Shown in pieces: positions 7,814-16,207 of a stretch of DNA of 64,000 nucleotides. The translations under genes were made by a program, and so were the position numbers. Below the pieces are notes generated by a model. That model worked only from the letters and a program-made list of their open reading frames with translations, searched no databases and was not told where the DNA came from. The first letter of the stretch is position 1, and each line of letters opens with the position of its first letter. The DNA is from Scrofimicrobium sp. R131 (GTDB taxonomy: Bacteria > Actinomycetota > Actinomycetes > Actinomycetales > Actinomycetaceae): NCBI RefSeq assembly GCF_040256745.1, contig NZ_CP138335.1:1178001-1242000 (forward strand). Reading direction: 5' to 3'.

Positions 7814-7844
7814 TTGACGCCATAGATACCCCCTAGGGTATATT
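7814..7844 (+). promoter_or_regulatory. Promoter with CsoR/CstR-type operator
   Basis: TTGACG (7814-7819) is a good -35 and the AT-rich GTATAT/TATATT at 7838-7844 is a possible -10. Between and over them lies ATACCCCCTAGGGTAT (7826-7841), with perfect ATACCC/GGGTAT arms. GC-tract repeats of this form are operators for CsoR-family repressors (CsoR, CstR, FrmR). A bound repressor would block RNA polymerase. No CsoR-family gene is in the window, so the regulator must be elsewhere. Confidence 0.65.
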
Positions 7845-7893
7845 TGTGGCAGTTGGAGCACTCGGCTCCATCCCAGTAGAGGAGTCAACCCCT

Positions 7894-8079
7894 ATGTGCA
7901 GCCCGGTCAAATGTCGCGTCTGTGGAAAAACCACCTGGGCTGGCTGCGGCCAGCATATTCAATCCGTGAAGCGGTCCGTCCCGGCCGGCCAGTGGTGCGA
8001 TGGCAAACACACCCAAGCTGAAATCGCCGAAGCCCGGGCAAATCAGGGTGGATTCTTCTCCCGTCTCTTTGGCCGCTAA
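7894..8079 (+). CDS. Small Cys-rich protein
   Basis: A 61-aa protein beginning MCSPVKCRVCGKTTWAGCGQ and containing five cysteines, two of them in a CRVC pair, plus QWCDG. This matches a widespread family of tiny proteins usually annotated only as hypothetical; a zinc-ribbon-like or thiol-carrying role fits but is not shown. It starts at 7894 behind AGAGGAG. The CsoR/CstR-type operator precedes it, and the following membrane gene overlaps its end, so the two form one transcription unit. Confidence 0.72.
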   Translation: MCSPVKCRVCGKTTWAGCGQHIQSVKRSVPAGQWCDGKHTQAEIAEARANQGGFFSRLFGR

Positions 8080-8563
8080 GGGCCAGCCCGCGCCGACCGG
8101 TCCGGCTCTGATTAACGAGCGGACCGTCCGCCTGGCTGCTGGGCTGCTGCTGCTCGGGGTATTCTCCGCGATTGGGGCGGCGATCACGCAGGGGAGTACC
8201 CGGCCACTGCAACTGTTCGCCGCCTATTTCCTGGTGGATATGAGCGCACGCCTGATCGCTCCGAAAGTGGCCCCGAGTCTCGCCCTGGCGGGCTGGCTGA
8301 CCCGGCCCTTCGCACCGGTTTGGGTCGGGCTTCGTCAAAAGGAGTTTGCCTGGATACTGGGCCTCGGCCTGGCCTTCACCGCCTGCCTGGCCGTGAGTTG
8401 GTTCCAACTGCCCGTTGCCTGGGCGCTGCTGGTCTGCACGCCCTGCCTGATCTTGCTCTTCCTGGAGGCAGCGTTCGGATTTTGCGTTGGCTGTCACCTG
8501 CAGCTGCGGTTGACCCGCGAGACACCGCAGCACTGCCCGGGCGGAACCTGCCCCAGCCGCTAG
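8048..8563 (+). CDS. DUF4395 membrane protein
   Basis: A protein of about 171 aa with four hydrophobic segments and the DUF4395 hallmarks: FVDMSARL-like [23 protein letters not shown] in the middle and the cysteine motif GFCVGCHL near the end. DUF4395 proteins often sit beside rhodaneses and other sulfurtransferases. The start is uncertain: GTG at 8048 gives a 32-bp overlap with the preceding gene, whereas ATG at 8000 would give 80 bp; neither has a good ribosome site. Its last four bases, CTAG, are also the stop of the converging DUF1846 gene. Role in sulfur or persulfide handling is an inference from family context and the upstream operator. Confidence 0.8.
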   Translation: MDSSPVSLAAKGQPAPTGPALINERTVRLAAGLLLLGVFSAIGAAITQGSTRPLQLFAAYFLVDMSARLIAPKVAPSLALAGWLTRPFAPVWVGLRQKEFAWILGLGLAFTACLAVSWFQLPVAWALLVCTPCLILLFLEAAFGFCVGCHLQLRLTRETPQHCPGGTCPSR

Positions 8564-10056
8564 CGCTTTCGATAGAGGCGCTTGTGCTGGAAGACCGGTT
8601 CCGAGGTGACCTGCACCCCAAGGGACCGGAAAATCCCCTCGTCCACCGATCCCAGGATCACCGAGGTGTGCGCGTCCAGCCCGTGTAGCTCCGCCAACTG
8701 GTCCAGGGCGCGCTGCGCCAGCGGGTTGGAGGTGGCGCCCACGGCCAGAGCAATCAGGACCTCGTCGGTGTGCAGGCGCGGATTCTGGCTGCCCAGGTGC
8801 TCGGTCTTCAGCTGCTGGATCGGGCGAATCGTCTCCGGAGCCAGCAGGTCCACCTGCCGGTCGATCCCGGCCAGGGCCTTCAGCGCGTTCAACAGCAGGG
8901 CCGAGGAGCTCCCCAGCAGCGCGGTGGTCTTCCCGGTAACAATCGTGCCGTCGGGCAGCTGCATGGCAGCGGTGGGGCCCTGGGTCTTCTGTTCCAGCTC
9001 CCGCACCGGCTGCACCACCGGTCGGTCCAGGACCGTGATGCCCAGCTGGCCCATCAGCAGTGCGATCCGCTCTGAGGCCACCGGCTCCAGCGCCTCCCGC
9101 ACCTCCTCCACCCGGGCCTTGAAATACCGCCTGATCACTTCCTGCTCGGCGGCGCTGCGACACACCTGATCGTCACAGATCGAGTCCCCGGCCATGTTCA
9201 CTCCCATGTCCGTGGGGGAGCGGTAGGGGGAGGAGCCGTTGATCCGTTCGATCAGCACGTTTAGCACCGGGAAGATCTCGACGTCCCGGTTGTAGTTGAC
9301 CGCGCTCACCCCGTAGGCCGCCAAGTGGAACGGGTCGATCATGTTGACGTCGTCCAGGTCGGCGGTGGCTGCCTCGTAGGCGATGTTGACCGGATGGTCC
9401 AACGGCAGGTTCCAGATCGGGAACGTTTCGAACTTGGCGTAACCCGAATGCACCCCGCGCTGGTGGTCGTGGTAAAGCTGAGACAGGCAGGTAGCCATCT
9501 TGCCGCTCCCCGGTCCCGGAGCGGTCACCACCACCAGGTTCCGGGTCGTCTCCACGTATTCGTTGCGCCCGAACCCGGCCTCGGACACGATGTGGGGGAG
9601 GTCGTGCGGGTAGCCGGCGATCGGGAAATGGCGGAAGACCCGCACCCCGGCCCGTTCCAGCTTCCGTTTGAACGCTCGGGCCGGACCGTTTTGCTCGGTC
9701 ACCTGGGACAGCACCACCGAGCCGACGTAGAGCCCGTAAGACCGGAACTCGTCGATCAGGCGCAGCACGTCCTGCTCGTAGGTGATCCCCAGGTCGGCTC
9801 GAACCTTGTTCTGAGCGATGTCTCGCGCGGAAACCACCATGACCACTTCGATGTCGTCCTTCAAGGACTCCAGCATCAGGATCTTGTTGTCCGGCAAAAA
9901 TCCGGGCAGGACCCGAGACGCATGCATGTCGTCGAACATCTTGCCGCCAAATTCAAGGTAGAGCTTGCCGCCAAACTGGCGACGCCGCTTCTCAATTGCG
10001 GCAGTTTGAAGGGACAGATACTTTTCTCGGTCGAACCCGATTTTCCTCTTCACCAT
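8560..10056 (-). CDS. DUF1846 domain-containing protein
   Basis: A 498-aa cytosolic protein recognised as DUF1846 from [20 protein letters not shown] at the start, [22 protein letters not shown], and the central [22 protein letters not shown], which resembles a phosphate-binding loop. Structures of family members show a P-loop-like domain, but no reaction is established. It is a single gene; TAGGAT lies 8 nt before the ATG, so the message may be leaderless. No clue to its role comes from the flanking genes. Confidence 0.88.
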   Translation of the reverse strand: MVKRKIGFDREKYLSLQTAAIEKRRRQFGGKLYLEFGGKMFDDMHASRVLPGFLPDNKILMLESLKDDIEVVMVVSARDIAQNKVRADLGITYEQDVLRLIDEFRSYGLYVGSVVLSQVTEQNGPARAFKRKLERAGVRVFRHFPIAGYPHDLPHIVSEAGFGRNEYVETTRNLVVVTAPGPGSGKMATCLSQLYHDHQRGVHSGYAKFETFPIWNLPLDHPVNIAYEAATADLDDVNMIDPFHLAAYGVSAVNYNRDVEIFPVLNVLIERINGSSPYRSPTDMGVNMAGDSICDDQVCRSAAEQEVIRRYFKARVEEVREALEPVASERIALLMGQLGITVLDRPVVQPVRELEQKTQGPTAAMQLPDGTIVTGKTTALLGSSSALLLNALKALAGIDRQVDLLAPETIRPIQQLKTEHLGSQNPRLHTDEVLIALAVGATSNPLAQRALDQLAELHGLDAHTSVILGSVDEGIFRSLGVQVTSEPVFQHKRLYRKR

Positions 10057-10128
10057 GTTTAGCCATCCTACCTGGCCGGGGGCCTCAGCATGAAACGCGC
10101 CGCGAGCTGACCGGCCCGAATCTCGGTC

Positions 10129-10980
10129 CTACCGGAGCCGGTAGCTGGCGAAGTTGTGCTGCGGCTGGACGTAGGCCCCCTGCGACTGAACCAGTTGGAG
10201 CTCGCGCTGACCCGAGTGGAGCGTGTTCTGCAGCAGCTCGTAGACGGAGGACACCGTCTTGCTGAGGGCCTCCTGCGGGTTTTCCGTCAGCTGCATGTGG
10301 GCCGAAAACAGAGCGGCTGTCACGTCGCCGGAACCGTTGGCTTTCAAGGGCAGGTGGGGAGTCTGCACGATCCACGCACCCTCGTCCGTCACCGCCATCA
10401 TCTCGATCGTATTGTCCGGGCGATCAGGCCGCTCAACGCTGGTAACCAGGACCGTGCGGGGACCCATTTCCCGCGCCCGGTCGGCAGCAGCCAGGGTCTC
10501 CTCAATTGACTGCGGCTCGGTGCCGGTCAGGAAGCCCAGTTCAAACTGGTTCGGCGTGATCAGGTCGGCGCGCGGCACGATTCGTTCGCGCAGCAGGATC
10601 GGGATCTCAGGTTTGACGAAGCAGCCGGACTTGGCGTTCCCCATCACCGGGTCGCAGGCGTAGATTGCCTCGGGATTGCGTTCCTTCACCTTTGCCACCG
10701 CCTCTAGGATGGCATCGCCAATATCGTCTCCACCCTGATAGCCAGACAGGACCAGGTCGACGTCGTCCAGGCCACCGCGCTCGTCAATCCCGGTCACCAC
10801 CTCGCGCACCTGGTCCCCGGTCAGCATCGGGCCGCGCCACGCTCCGTAGCCGGTGTGGTTGGAGAAGTGCACCGTGTAAACCGGCATCACCTCAACTCCC
10901 AGGCGCTGCAGGGGGAAGACGGCGGCCGAGTTGCCCACGTGTCCGTACGCTACCGATGACTGGATCGAGAGAATTTTCAT
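10129..10980 (-). CDS. pdxY: Pyridoxal/pyridoxamine kinase PdxY-like
   Basis: This 283-aa ribokinase-fold enzyme phosphorylates pyridoxal for the vitamin B6 salvage pathway. The N-terminus ILSIQSSVAYGHVGNSAAVFPLQRLG, the substrate region VHFSNHTGYGAWRG, and the ATP/anion-hole motif LKANGSGDVTAALF are all characteristic of PdxY/PdxK. The ATG at 10980 was preferred over a GTG two codons earlier. A 12-bp perfect palindrome sits directly before the start. Gene stands alone, pointing away from thymidine kinase is not the case: both run on the minus strand, 43 bp apart, so co-transcription is possible. Confidence 0.88.
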   Translation of the reverse strand: MKILSIQSSVAYGHVGNSAAVFPLQRLGVEVMPVYTVHFSNHTGYGAWRGPMLTGDQVREVVTGIDERGGLDDVDLVLSGYQGGDDIGDAILEAVAKVKERNPEAIYACDPVMGNAKSGCFVKPEIPILLRERIVPRADLITPNQFELGFLTGTEPQSIEETLAAADRAREMGPRTVLVTSVERPDRPDNTIEMMAVTDEGAWIVQTPHLPLKANGSGDVTAALFSAHMQLTENPQEALSKTVSSVYELLQNTLHSGQRELQLVQSQGAYVQPQHNFASYRLR

Positions 10981-10982
10981 GA

Positions 10983-10994
10983 GCACAATTGTGC
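10983..10994. promoter_or_regulatory. 12-bp perfect palindrome before pdxY
   Basis: GCACAATTGTGC is a perfect inverted repeat whose edge lies 2 bp upstream of the pdxY start codon. Position and symmetry suggest an operator, but short palindromes arise by chance and no regulator is identified. Confidence 0.35.
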
Positions 10995-11023
10995 CCCCGG
11001 AGTGGGTCAGCTACCAACCGATC

Positions 11024-11632
11024 TCAGAACAGAATCATTGGTGCCCGCTCCTGGGCCGCATCCCGCTCCTGGAAATAGCACTCTGCGCAAAGGCTCTCAT
11101 AGGTGGTCTCCTGCCCATCGATCGCCACCTGCTCACCGTCGAACACGCGGATCCCGTTGATCTTGCGGGAGTTGTAAATAGCTTTCTTCCCGCATCGACA
11201 GATGGTCTTCAACTCTTCAAGGCTGTGAGCGATCTCCAGCAGCCGCTGGGCCCCGGGGAAGGGCACGGCCTGAAAGTCTGTTCGCAACCCGTAAGCCAGC
11301 ACCGGCAGGTTGTGGGCCACCACTACCTCCATTAGCTCATCCACCTGGGCGCGGGTCAGGAACTGAGCTTCGTCGACAAATATGGCCGAGTAGTCAGCGG
11401 CGAGCAGGTAGGGCGCCACCAGGGCTCGAATGGAGTCATCGGCCCCCACCAGCAGATCGGCCGGGCGGGTCACCCCGAGCCTGGACACGACCCGATTGTC
11501 GCCTTTGGTGTCGACGGCCGGTTTGAGGAGGAGCACCTGTCGGCCCTGCTCGTGGTAGTTGTACACCGCTTGCAGCAGGGCGGTGGACTTGCCCGAGTTC
11601 ATCGCGCCGTAGCGAAAGTAGAGTTTGGCCAT
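11024..11632 (-). CDS. tdk: Thymidine kinase
   Basis: A 202-aa type II thymidine kinase that converts thymidine to dTMP with ATP. The P-loop FRYGAMNSGKST is at residues 6-17, the DEAQFL Walker B motif follows in the middle, and the C-terminal lasso carries four cysteines (CRCGKK, LCAECYF) for the structural zinc. The start at 11632 removes a non-homologous 11-residue extension; TAGGAT ends 7 nt before this ATG, consistent with a leaderless transcript, and no Shine-Dalgarno is present. Confidence 0.93.
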   Translation of the reverse strand: MAKLYFRYGAMNSGKSTALLQAVYNYHEQGRQVLLLKPAVDTKGDNRVVSRLGVTRPADLLVGADDSIRALVAPYLLAADYSAIFVDEAQFLTRAQVDELMEVVVAHNLPVLAYGLRTDFQAVPFPGAQRLLEIAHSLEELKTICRCGKKAIYNSRKINGIRVFDGEQVAIDGQETTYESLCAECYFQERDAAQERAPMILF

Positions 11633-11694
11633 AGGCAGTATCCTAACCGGCTCCTCCGACAGCAAAGGTCTCGCCGGGCCGGTACAGTAGCGTC

Positions 11695-12426
11695 ATGAAT
11701 CCGCGCCCAGCAGACCAGTCTCGGCCCACCTCGGAGCCCCGCCGGTGGTCCCGCCTGGCCGCAGTCAGCTCGGTTCCAACCCTGCTGGACACGACGATGC
11801 GTCTCCACCGGCCGCTGATTTCCCGCTGGGTCAAACGAGCCCGGGCCAAGGACCCGGAGGTAACCCCGGCCGACCTGGTCAGAACCCTCAACGGCTACCT
11901 GACCGGGGCCGTCGCCACCTCCGGGGTCGGGGTGGGGGCCGGGTTGGGCGTGCCCGGCTTCGGGAAACTTTGGGGGCTGGCTTTCGCCTCCGGTCAGGTG
12001 GTCACGGTGGTCGAGGCCACCATCTGGTACACGACCGCCCGGGCGGTCATCTCCGGTCAGGATCAACCCGACCAACTGCGGGCGCTCCTACTCGCCGCCC
12101 TCTTGCGCCGGGATCAGGTGACCGAGCGGGCCGAGGACCAAGTTCGCCTCTGGCACCTGTTTACTCAGCTCTTGGCCTCGGTTCCCGCCCTGGGTTTGTC
12201 GGGAACTGCCAAACGCGTGGTCTCGGGGGTGACCAGGCAGGCGGCCGTGCGCGGCTGGTCCCACCGCCTCGTCCGAGGGGTCCCGGTAGTGGCCCAAGCG
12301 GCGGTCGGTGCCAAATTAAGTGCGGACGCAGCCAGGGAGATCATTTCCCGAGCTGATCGCCTGTTTGGGCCGCCCCCGGAGCGGTGGACCGTCCCCCAGA
12401 TCACCGAAAACCGTCCCGGGGACTAA
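11695..12426 (+). CDS. Hypothetical protein, possibly EcsC-like
   Basis: A 243-aa protein I cannot name with certainty. It has a basic N-terminal region, then a glycine- and alanine-rich hydrophobic stretch (LTGAVATSGVGVGAGLGVPG) followed by helices and LRALLLAALLRRDQ; a second Gly/Ala-rich helical part lies near 200-225. This layout resembles EcsC-like membrane-associated proteins, but the match is weak. TACAGT ends 6 nt before the ATG, suggesting a leaderless mRNA. It is divergent from tdk and 53 bp from the Dyp peroxidase gene. Confidence 0.6.
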   Translation: MNPRPADQSRPTSEPRRWSRLAAVSSVPTLLDTTMRLHRPLISRWVKRARAKDPEVTPADLVRTLNGYLTGAVATSGVGVGAGLGVPGFGKLWGLAFASGQVVTVVEATIWYTTARAVISGQDQPDQLRALLLAALLRRDQVTERAEDQVRLWHLFTQLLASVPALGLSGTAKRVVSGVTRQAAVRGWSHRLVRGVPVVAQAAVGAKLSADAAREIISRADRLFGPPPERWTVPQITENRPGD

Positions 12427-12479
12427 TTCGGGTGCCGTAGACTTTTGGGGCAGACGTTTCCCGACCAAAAGGAGCCCCA

Positions 12480-13424
12480 ATGGCCGAGTTCGGCCCGTAC
12501 ACCGAAGCCCAGGATGTCACCGGACTGCTGACTCCCGCCGCAATCTTCCTCACCGTTTCCGTGGCCGACCATGCCACCACCGGCCAAATCAAAGAGTTCT
12601 TGGCCGGGATGGAAGACCTGGTTAAGAACGTCAACTTTCGCGACCCCGAGTTCTCCCTCACCTGCGTGGTGGGGTTGGGATCCCAGCTGTGGGAGCTGCT
12701 GACCCGGGCACCGGTACCGCAGCAACTCCACCCGTTCGTCGAGATCCGCGGGCAACGCCACGTCGCTCCCGCCACCCCTGGAGACATTTTCTTCCACCTG
12801 CGGGCCAATCGAATTGACCTCTGCTTCGAGCTGGAAAAGCAAATCCTGGACGTCCTCGGGGCCCTGGTGCAGGTCGAGGATGAGACGGTCGGCTTCCGCT
12901 ACTTCGAGGCCCGGGATCTGCTCGGTTTTGTCGATGGGACCGCCAATCCGCGCGGGCAGGCCCAAGTTGAGGCCGCGCTGATCGGGGATCGGGAACCCCT
13001 GTGGTCCCAGGGCTCCTACCTGATGGTCCAAAAATACGTTCACCAACTCGGTGATTGGGAACAGCTGTCCACCGCCGAGCAGGAAGCCATTATTGGGCGC
13101 ACCAAACTGTCCAACATTGAGCTGGACGACGCGCCACCGGCCGAGCAGAAGTCGCACAAAACGCTCAGCACGGTGGAGGACGCCAACGGCGATGAGATGG
13201 ACATCCTGCGGGACAACATGCCCTTCGGTTCCCCGGCGGCGGGCGAGTTTGGCACCTATTTCATTGCCTACGCCGGGGACCTGAGCGTCACCGAGGAAAT
13301 GCTCCGCCGGATGGTGGTGGGAGACCCACCCGGAAAACACGACCGGATCTTGGACTTCTCCACGCCGGTGACCGGGTGCGTCTTTTTCGTCCCGCCGGCC
13401 GACTTCCTGGCGTCCCTCGCCTAG
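12480..13424 (+). CDS. Dyp-type heme peroxidase
   Basis: A 314-aa dye-decolourising peroxidase of the short class similar to YfeX. The defining GXXDG motif is seen as GFVDGTANPRG near residue 145, supplying the catalytic Asp; the likely proximal heme histidine is in QKSHKTLS, and the distal region ILRDNMPFG follows. It oxidises bulky substrates with H2O2 using heme. There is no Tat signal and no encapsulin targeting tail or neighbouring encapsulin gene, so it is probably a free cytosolic enzyme. AAAAGGAG precedes the ATG. Its stop shares CTAG with the converging epimerase. Confidence 0.92.
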   Translation: MAEFGPYTEAQDVTGLLTPAAIFLTVSVADHATTGQIKEFLAGMEDLVKNVNFRDPEFSLTCVVGLGSQLWELLTRAPVPQQLHPFVEIRGQRHVAPATPGDIFFHLRANRIDLCFELEKQILDVLGALVQVEDETVGFRYFEARDLLGFVDGTANPRGQAQVEAALIGDREPLWSQGSYLMVQKYVHQLGDWEQLSTAEQEAIIGRTKLSNIELDDAPPAEQKSHKTLSTVEDANGDEMDILRDNMPFGSPAAGEFGTYFIAYAGDLSVTEEMLRRMVVGDPPGKHDRILDFSTPVTGCVFFVPPADFLASLA

Positions 13425-14311
13425 ATCTCCCGAATCGAATAGCTGAGGGTGCTCAGTTGGCCCGGGGACAGCTCAACCACGTCAACCCCGGTGTTGAAAG
13501 CGTTGGGCGGGCAGGACATCGGCTCCACCGCCACCCCGGGCCGGCCCAACTGGTCGGCCGAGTAGATCTGCAGCCACCGCTCATCGGAGGTCAGCCGCAC
13601 CGTCATGGCAGTCTCCGGATCGGTCAGGTCCACGTTCCATTCTTCCGGGGGCAGCTGCCCAAACGCGTTGTCGATCATGGTGTCGGCCACGGTCCGGGCC
13701 GTCCGGAAATCGTAGTCCGTTCCGTCGACCGACACCTCGCCGGTTGGAATCAGGTTTTCGTCCACCTCCAGGTAGGACGAGGCGGGCACCAGCAGCAGGC
13801 ACCGATCGAGGGGAGCCTGGTTGCAGGTCAGATACGGGTGGACCGCCACCCCGTAGGGCGCGGTCTGCTCGCCAATGTTTTCCGCCACCACCCGGCAGAC
13901 TAGGCCCGCCTCGGCGTCCAGCGTGTAGGTGGTTTCCAGTCGCAGCGCGAACGGGTAGGCCCGCTGGGGCGGCAGAAACAGCGAGAAGGTGACGGAGGTG
14001 GGGCCCTGGCCACTCACCTCCCAGTTCAGCCAGGTGACGAAGCCGTGGGCGGCCGAGCCGGTTTCCACCTCGTTCACCGGCAGCTGGTAGTCCACCCCGG
14101 CGTAGCTGTACCGGCCGGCCTCAATCCGGTTGGGCCAGGGCAGCAGAATCTTCCCCTTGTAGGCGGTTGGCAGCTCGGTCGCGGGAAACGGCAGGACCAG
14201 GTCGCGGCCGGAGCGGGTGAGCGAAACCAGGGTGGCCCCCACCGAGGCCAACTGGGCCCGGTAGTCGCCGGCCTCCAGGGTGATTACCGTGCCATTGACT
14301 GCGTTGTGCAT
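13421..14311 (-). CDS. Aldose 1-epimerase family protein
   Basis: A 296-aa beta-sandwich protein of the galactose mutarotase group, which interconverts alpha and beta anomers of sugars. Motifs include LVLPFPATELPTAYKGKILLPWPNRIEAGRY-type loop pieces (LPWPNRI, GRYSYAGVDYQLPVNE), AAHGFV with the catalytic His, and YGVAVHPYLTC with the second His; an Asp-bearing VDGTDYDF and a late Glu (AVEPMSCPPN) complete the site. Start at 14311 follows AAAGGAG. Sugar specificity is unknown. It is not next to the galactokinase-like gene, so a shared pathway is only a guess. Confidence 0.87.
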   Translation of the reverse strand: MHNAVNGTVITLEAGDYRAQLASVGATLVSLTRSGRDLVLPFPATELPTAYKGKILLPWPNRIEAGRYSYAGVDYQLPVNEVETGSAAHGFVTWLNWEVSGQGPTSVTFSLFLPPQRAYPFALRLETTYTLDAEAGLVCRVVAENIGEQTAPYGVAVHPYLTCNQAPLDRCLLLVPASSYLEVDENLIPTGEVSVDGTDYDFRTARTVADTMIDNAFGQLPPEEWNVDLTDPETAMTVRLTSDERWLQIYSADQLGRPGVAVEPMSCPPNAFNTGVDVVELSPGQLSTLSYSIREI

Positions 14312-14356
14312 GCCGTCTCCTTTGAATGCCATACTCGACTGAGAAAGTGAGGGAAC

Positions 14357-14986
14357 ATGTCTGACTCCCCGTTACCCCGCTCATTCTACGCTGAGGGGGC
14401 GTTGGAAGTGGCGCCCAAGCTCCTGGGCACGGTTCTGCACCGGCGCCACGGAGACCGGGTTCTGAGCGGAATCATCACCGAGGTGGAGGCCTACCGCGGC
14501 GAAGCCGACGACGCCTCGCACGCCTACCGTGGGCCCACCCCGCGCACCCAAACCATGTTCGGTCCCCCCGGACACGCCTACGTCTACCTGATCTACGGGA
14601 TGTGGAACTGCATGAACATTGTCTGCCGCGAGGACGGGGTGGCCGAGGCGGTGCTGATCCGCGGGCTCGAGCCGCTCACCGGGATCGACCTGATGCGCGA
14701 AAACCGCCACCACCGCCGGGCGTTGGCGGACGGGCCGGGAAAACTCTGCCAGGCCCTGGGGATCACGCGCGCGGACAACGGCGCGGACCTGCTCGGGCCG
14801 CAGCTGTGGCTGACCGAAGGGTGCAGCGGGTTGGCGCACCGAACCACCCCCAGAGTGGGGATTGACTACGCCGAGTTGACCCGCCACGAACCGTGGCGCT
14901 TCGTGGCCCAGTCCGAGGCGGTGACCGAAGCCCGTGCAACGCTGTTGGCGCAGGTGGGCCCGAGCGCGGCCGCTGAGCAAAAGTAG
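14357..14986 (+). CDS. 3-methyladenine DNA glycosylase (MPG/AAG family)
   Basis: A 209-aa base-excision repair enzyme that removes alkylated purines. Landmarks are RSFYAEGALEVAPKLLG, the catalytic Glu in ITEVEAYRGEADDASHAYRGPTPR, the intercalating-loop motif YVYLIYGMWNCMNIV, and PGKLCQALGI. Length and motif order match the bacterial family. It is divergent from the epimerase and 13 bp upstream of proB, which however appears to have its own promoter. GAGGGA lies before the ATG. Confidence 0.92.
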   Translation: MSDSPLPRSFYAEGALEVAPKLLGTVLHRRHGDRVLSGIITEVEAYRGEADDASHAYRGPTPRTQTMFGPPGHAYVYLIYGMWNCMNIVCREDGVAEAVLIRGLEPLTGIDLMRENRHHRRALADGPGKLCQALGITRADNGADLLGPQLWLTEGCSGLAHRTTPRVGIDYAELTRHEPWRFVAQSEAVTEARATLLAQVGPSAAAEQK

Positions 14987-14999
14987 CTAAACTGAGCCC

Positions 15000-16148
15000 G
15001 TGAAGAAACCGCTCCGCCGCCGAGATCAGATCCCCACCTCGCATCGCGTGGTGGTGAAAGTGGGCTCCTCTTCCCTCACCGGGGAGGACGGTCACCTCGA
15101 CATCGCCCGGCTGGAGCGCCTGGTCAACGTCCTGTCAGAGCGACGCCTGGCCGGTCGCGAGGTGGTGCTGGTCTCCTCGGGAGCTCAGGCTGCGGCCCTT
15201 GGCCCCCTGGAGCTGCCCGGCAAACCGAAAGACCTCGCCACCGCTCAGGCCGCCGCCTCGGTGGGCCAGGGCCTGCTGATGGCGGAGTACACCCGCGCGT
15301 TTGGCCGCCACGATCTGCGGGTGGGCCAGGTACTGCTAACCGCGGAGGATATTTTGCGCCGCGGCCAGTACCGGAACTCGCGGCGCGCGCTGGAACGGCT
15401 GCTGAGCCTCGGGGTGGTCCCGATCATCAATGAGAACGACACGGTGGCCACGGATGAGATTCGCTTCGGCGACAACGATCGCCTGGCCGCGCTGGTCGCC
15501 CACCTGGTGCAGGCCGACGCGCTGGTCCTCCTGACCGACGTGGACGGCCTGTACGACTCGCCCCCCTCCCTGCCGGGCGCACGCAAGCTGACCGAGATTC
15601 ACCGCTTCGAAGAGGTGGAGCACCTGGACATCCGGGCGCGCGGATCCAAGGTGGGAACCGGCGGGATGGTGACGAAGGTGCAGGCGGCGGCCCTGGCCAC
15701 CAGTTCGGGGATCCCGGTCCTGCTGACCAGTGCCGACGAAGCGGCCGAGGCGATGGCCGGGCAGGAAGTTGGGACCTGGTTTCACCCGACCGGTCGGCGC
15801 CTGCCGGCCCGCCAATTGTGGCTGGCCTACGCGGCCAAGATCCACGGCCAGGTCGTGATCGACGAGGGGGCGGTGCGTGCGGTCGGAGGGCGCGGTGCCT
15901 CGCTGCTTCCCGCCGGGGTGGTCGGCGTCAACGGCACCTTCCGCCCGGGCCAAGCCGTCGAGATTGTCAGCGAGTCGGGCCTGCCGATTGCGCGGGGCCT
16001 GAGCGGGTTTTCCTCCTCCCGAATTCCCGAGGTGATGGGCCGGTCCATGGCCGAAATTGAGGAGCAGCTGGGGCACGACTACGCGCACGAAGTGGTCCAC
16101 CGCGACGAGCTGGTGGTGATGGCCCGCCACCGTCGGCTCTCGGAGTAA
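15000..16148 (+). CDS. proB: Glutamate 5-kinase
   Basis: A 382-aa enzyme for the first step of proline synthesis, phosphorylating the gamma-carboxyl of glutamate. The amino-acid-kinase domain shows VVVKVGSSSLT at residues 16-26, VSSGAQAAA, INENDTVATDEIRFGDND, and GTGGMVTKVQAA; residues about 285-370 form the C-terminal PUA domain, present in the full-length family. The start is GTG; TAAACT ends exactly 6 nt upstream with no ribosome site, so this is a likely leaderless gene. proA follows after 59 bp with its own candidate -10. Confidence 0.95.
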   Translation: MKKPLRRRDQIPTSHRVVVKVGSSSLTGEDGHLDIARLERLVNVLSERRLAGREVVLVSSGAQAAALGPLELPGKPKDLATAQAAASVGQGLLMAEYTRAFGRHDLRVGQVLLTAEDILRRGQYRNSRRALERLLSLGVVPIINENDTVATDEIRFGDNDRLAALVAHLVQADALVLLTDVDGLYDSPPSLPGARKLTEIHRFEEVEHLDIRARGSKVGTGGMVTKVQAAALATSSGIPVLLTSADEAAEAMAGQEVGTWFHPTGRRLPARQLWLAYAAKIHGQVVIDEGAVRAVGGRGASLLPAGVVGVNGTFRPGQAVEIVSESGLPIARGLSGFSSSRIPEVMGRSMAEIEEQLGHDYAHEVVHRDELVVMARHRRLSE

Positions 16149-16207
16149 TTCTCGTCCGGACTTTGGCCCCGAGTCGCAAGTCACACCCAGAGCGTTAGAA
16201 TCGGGCC

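Noticed and set aside
7907-9163. 418-codon open frame on the minus strand across DUF4395 and DUF1846
   Set aside because: Its translation is low-complexity, rich in Gly, Arg, Pro and Ala, and it lies over two genes with recognisable families. Long antisense frames are expected at this GC content.
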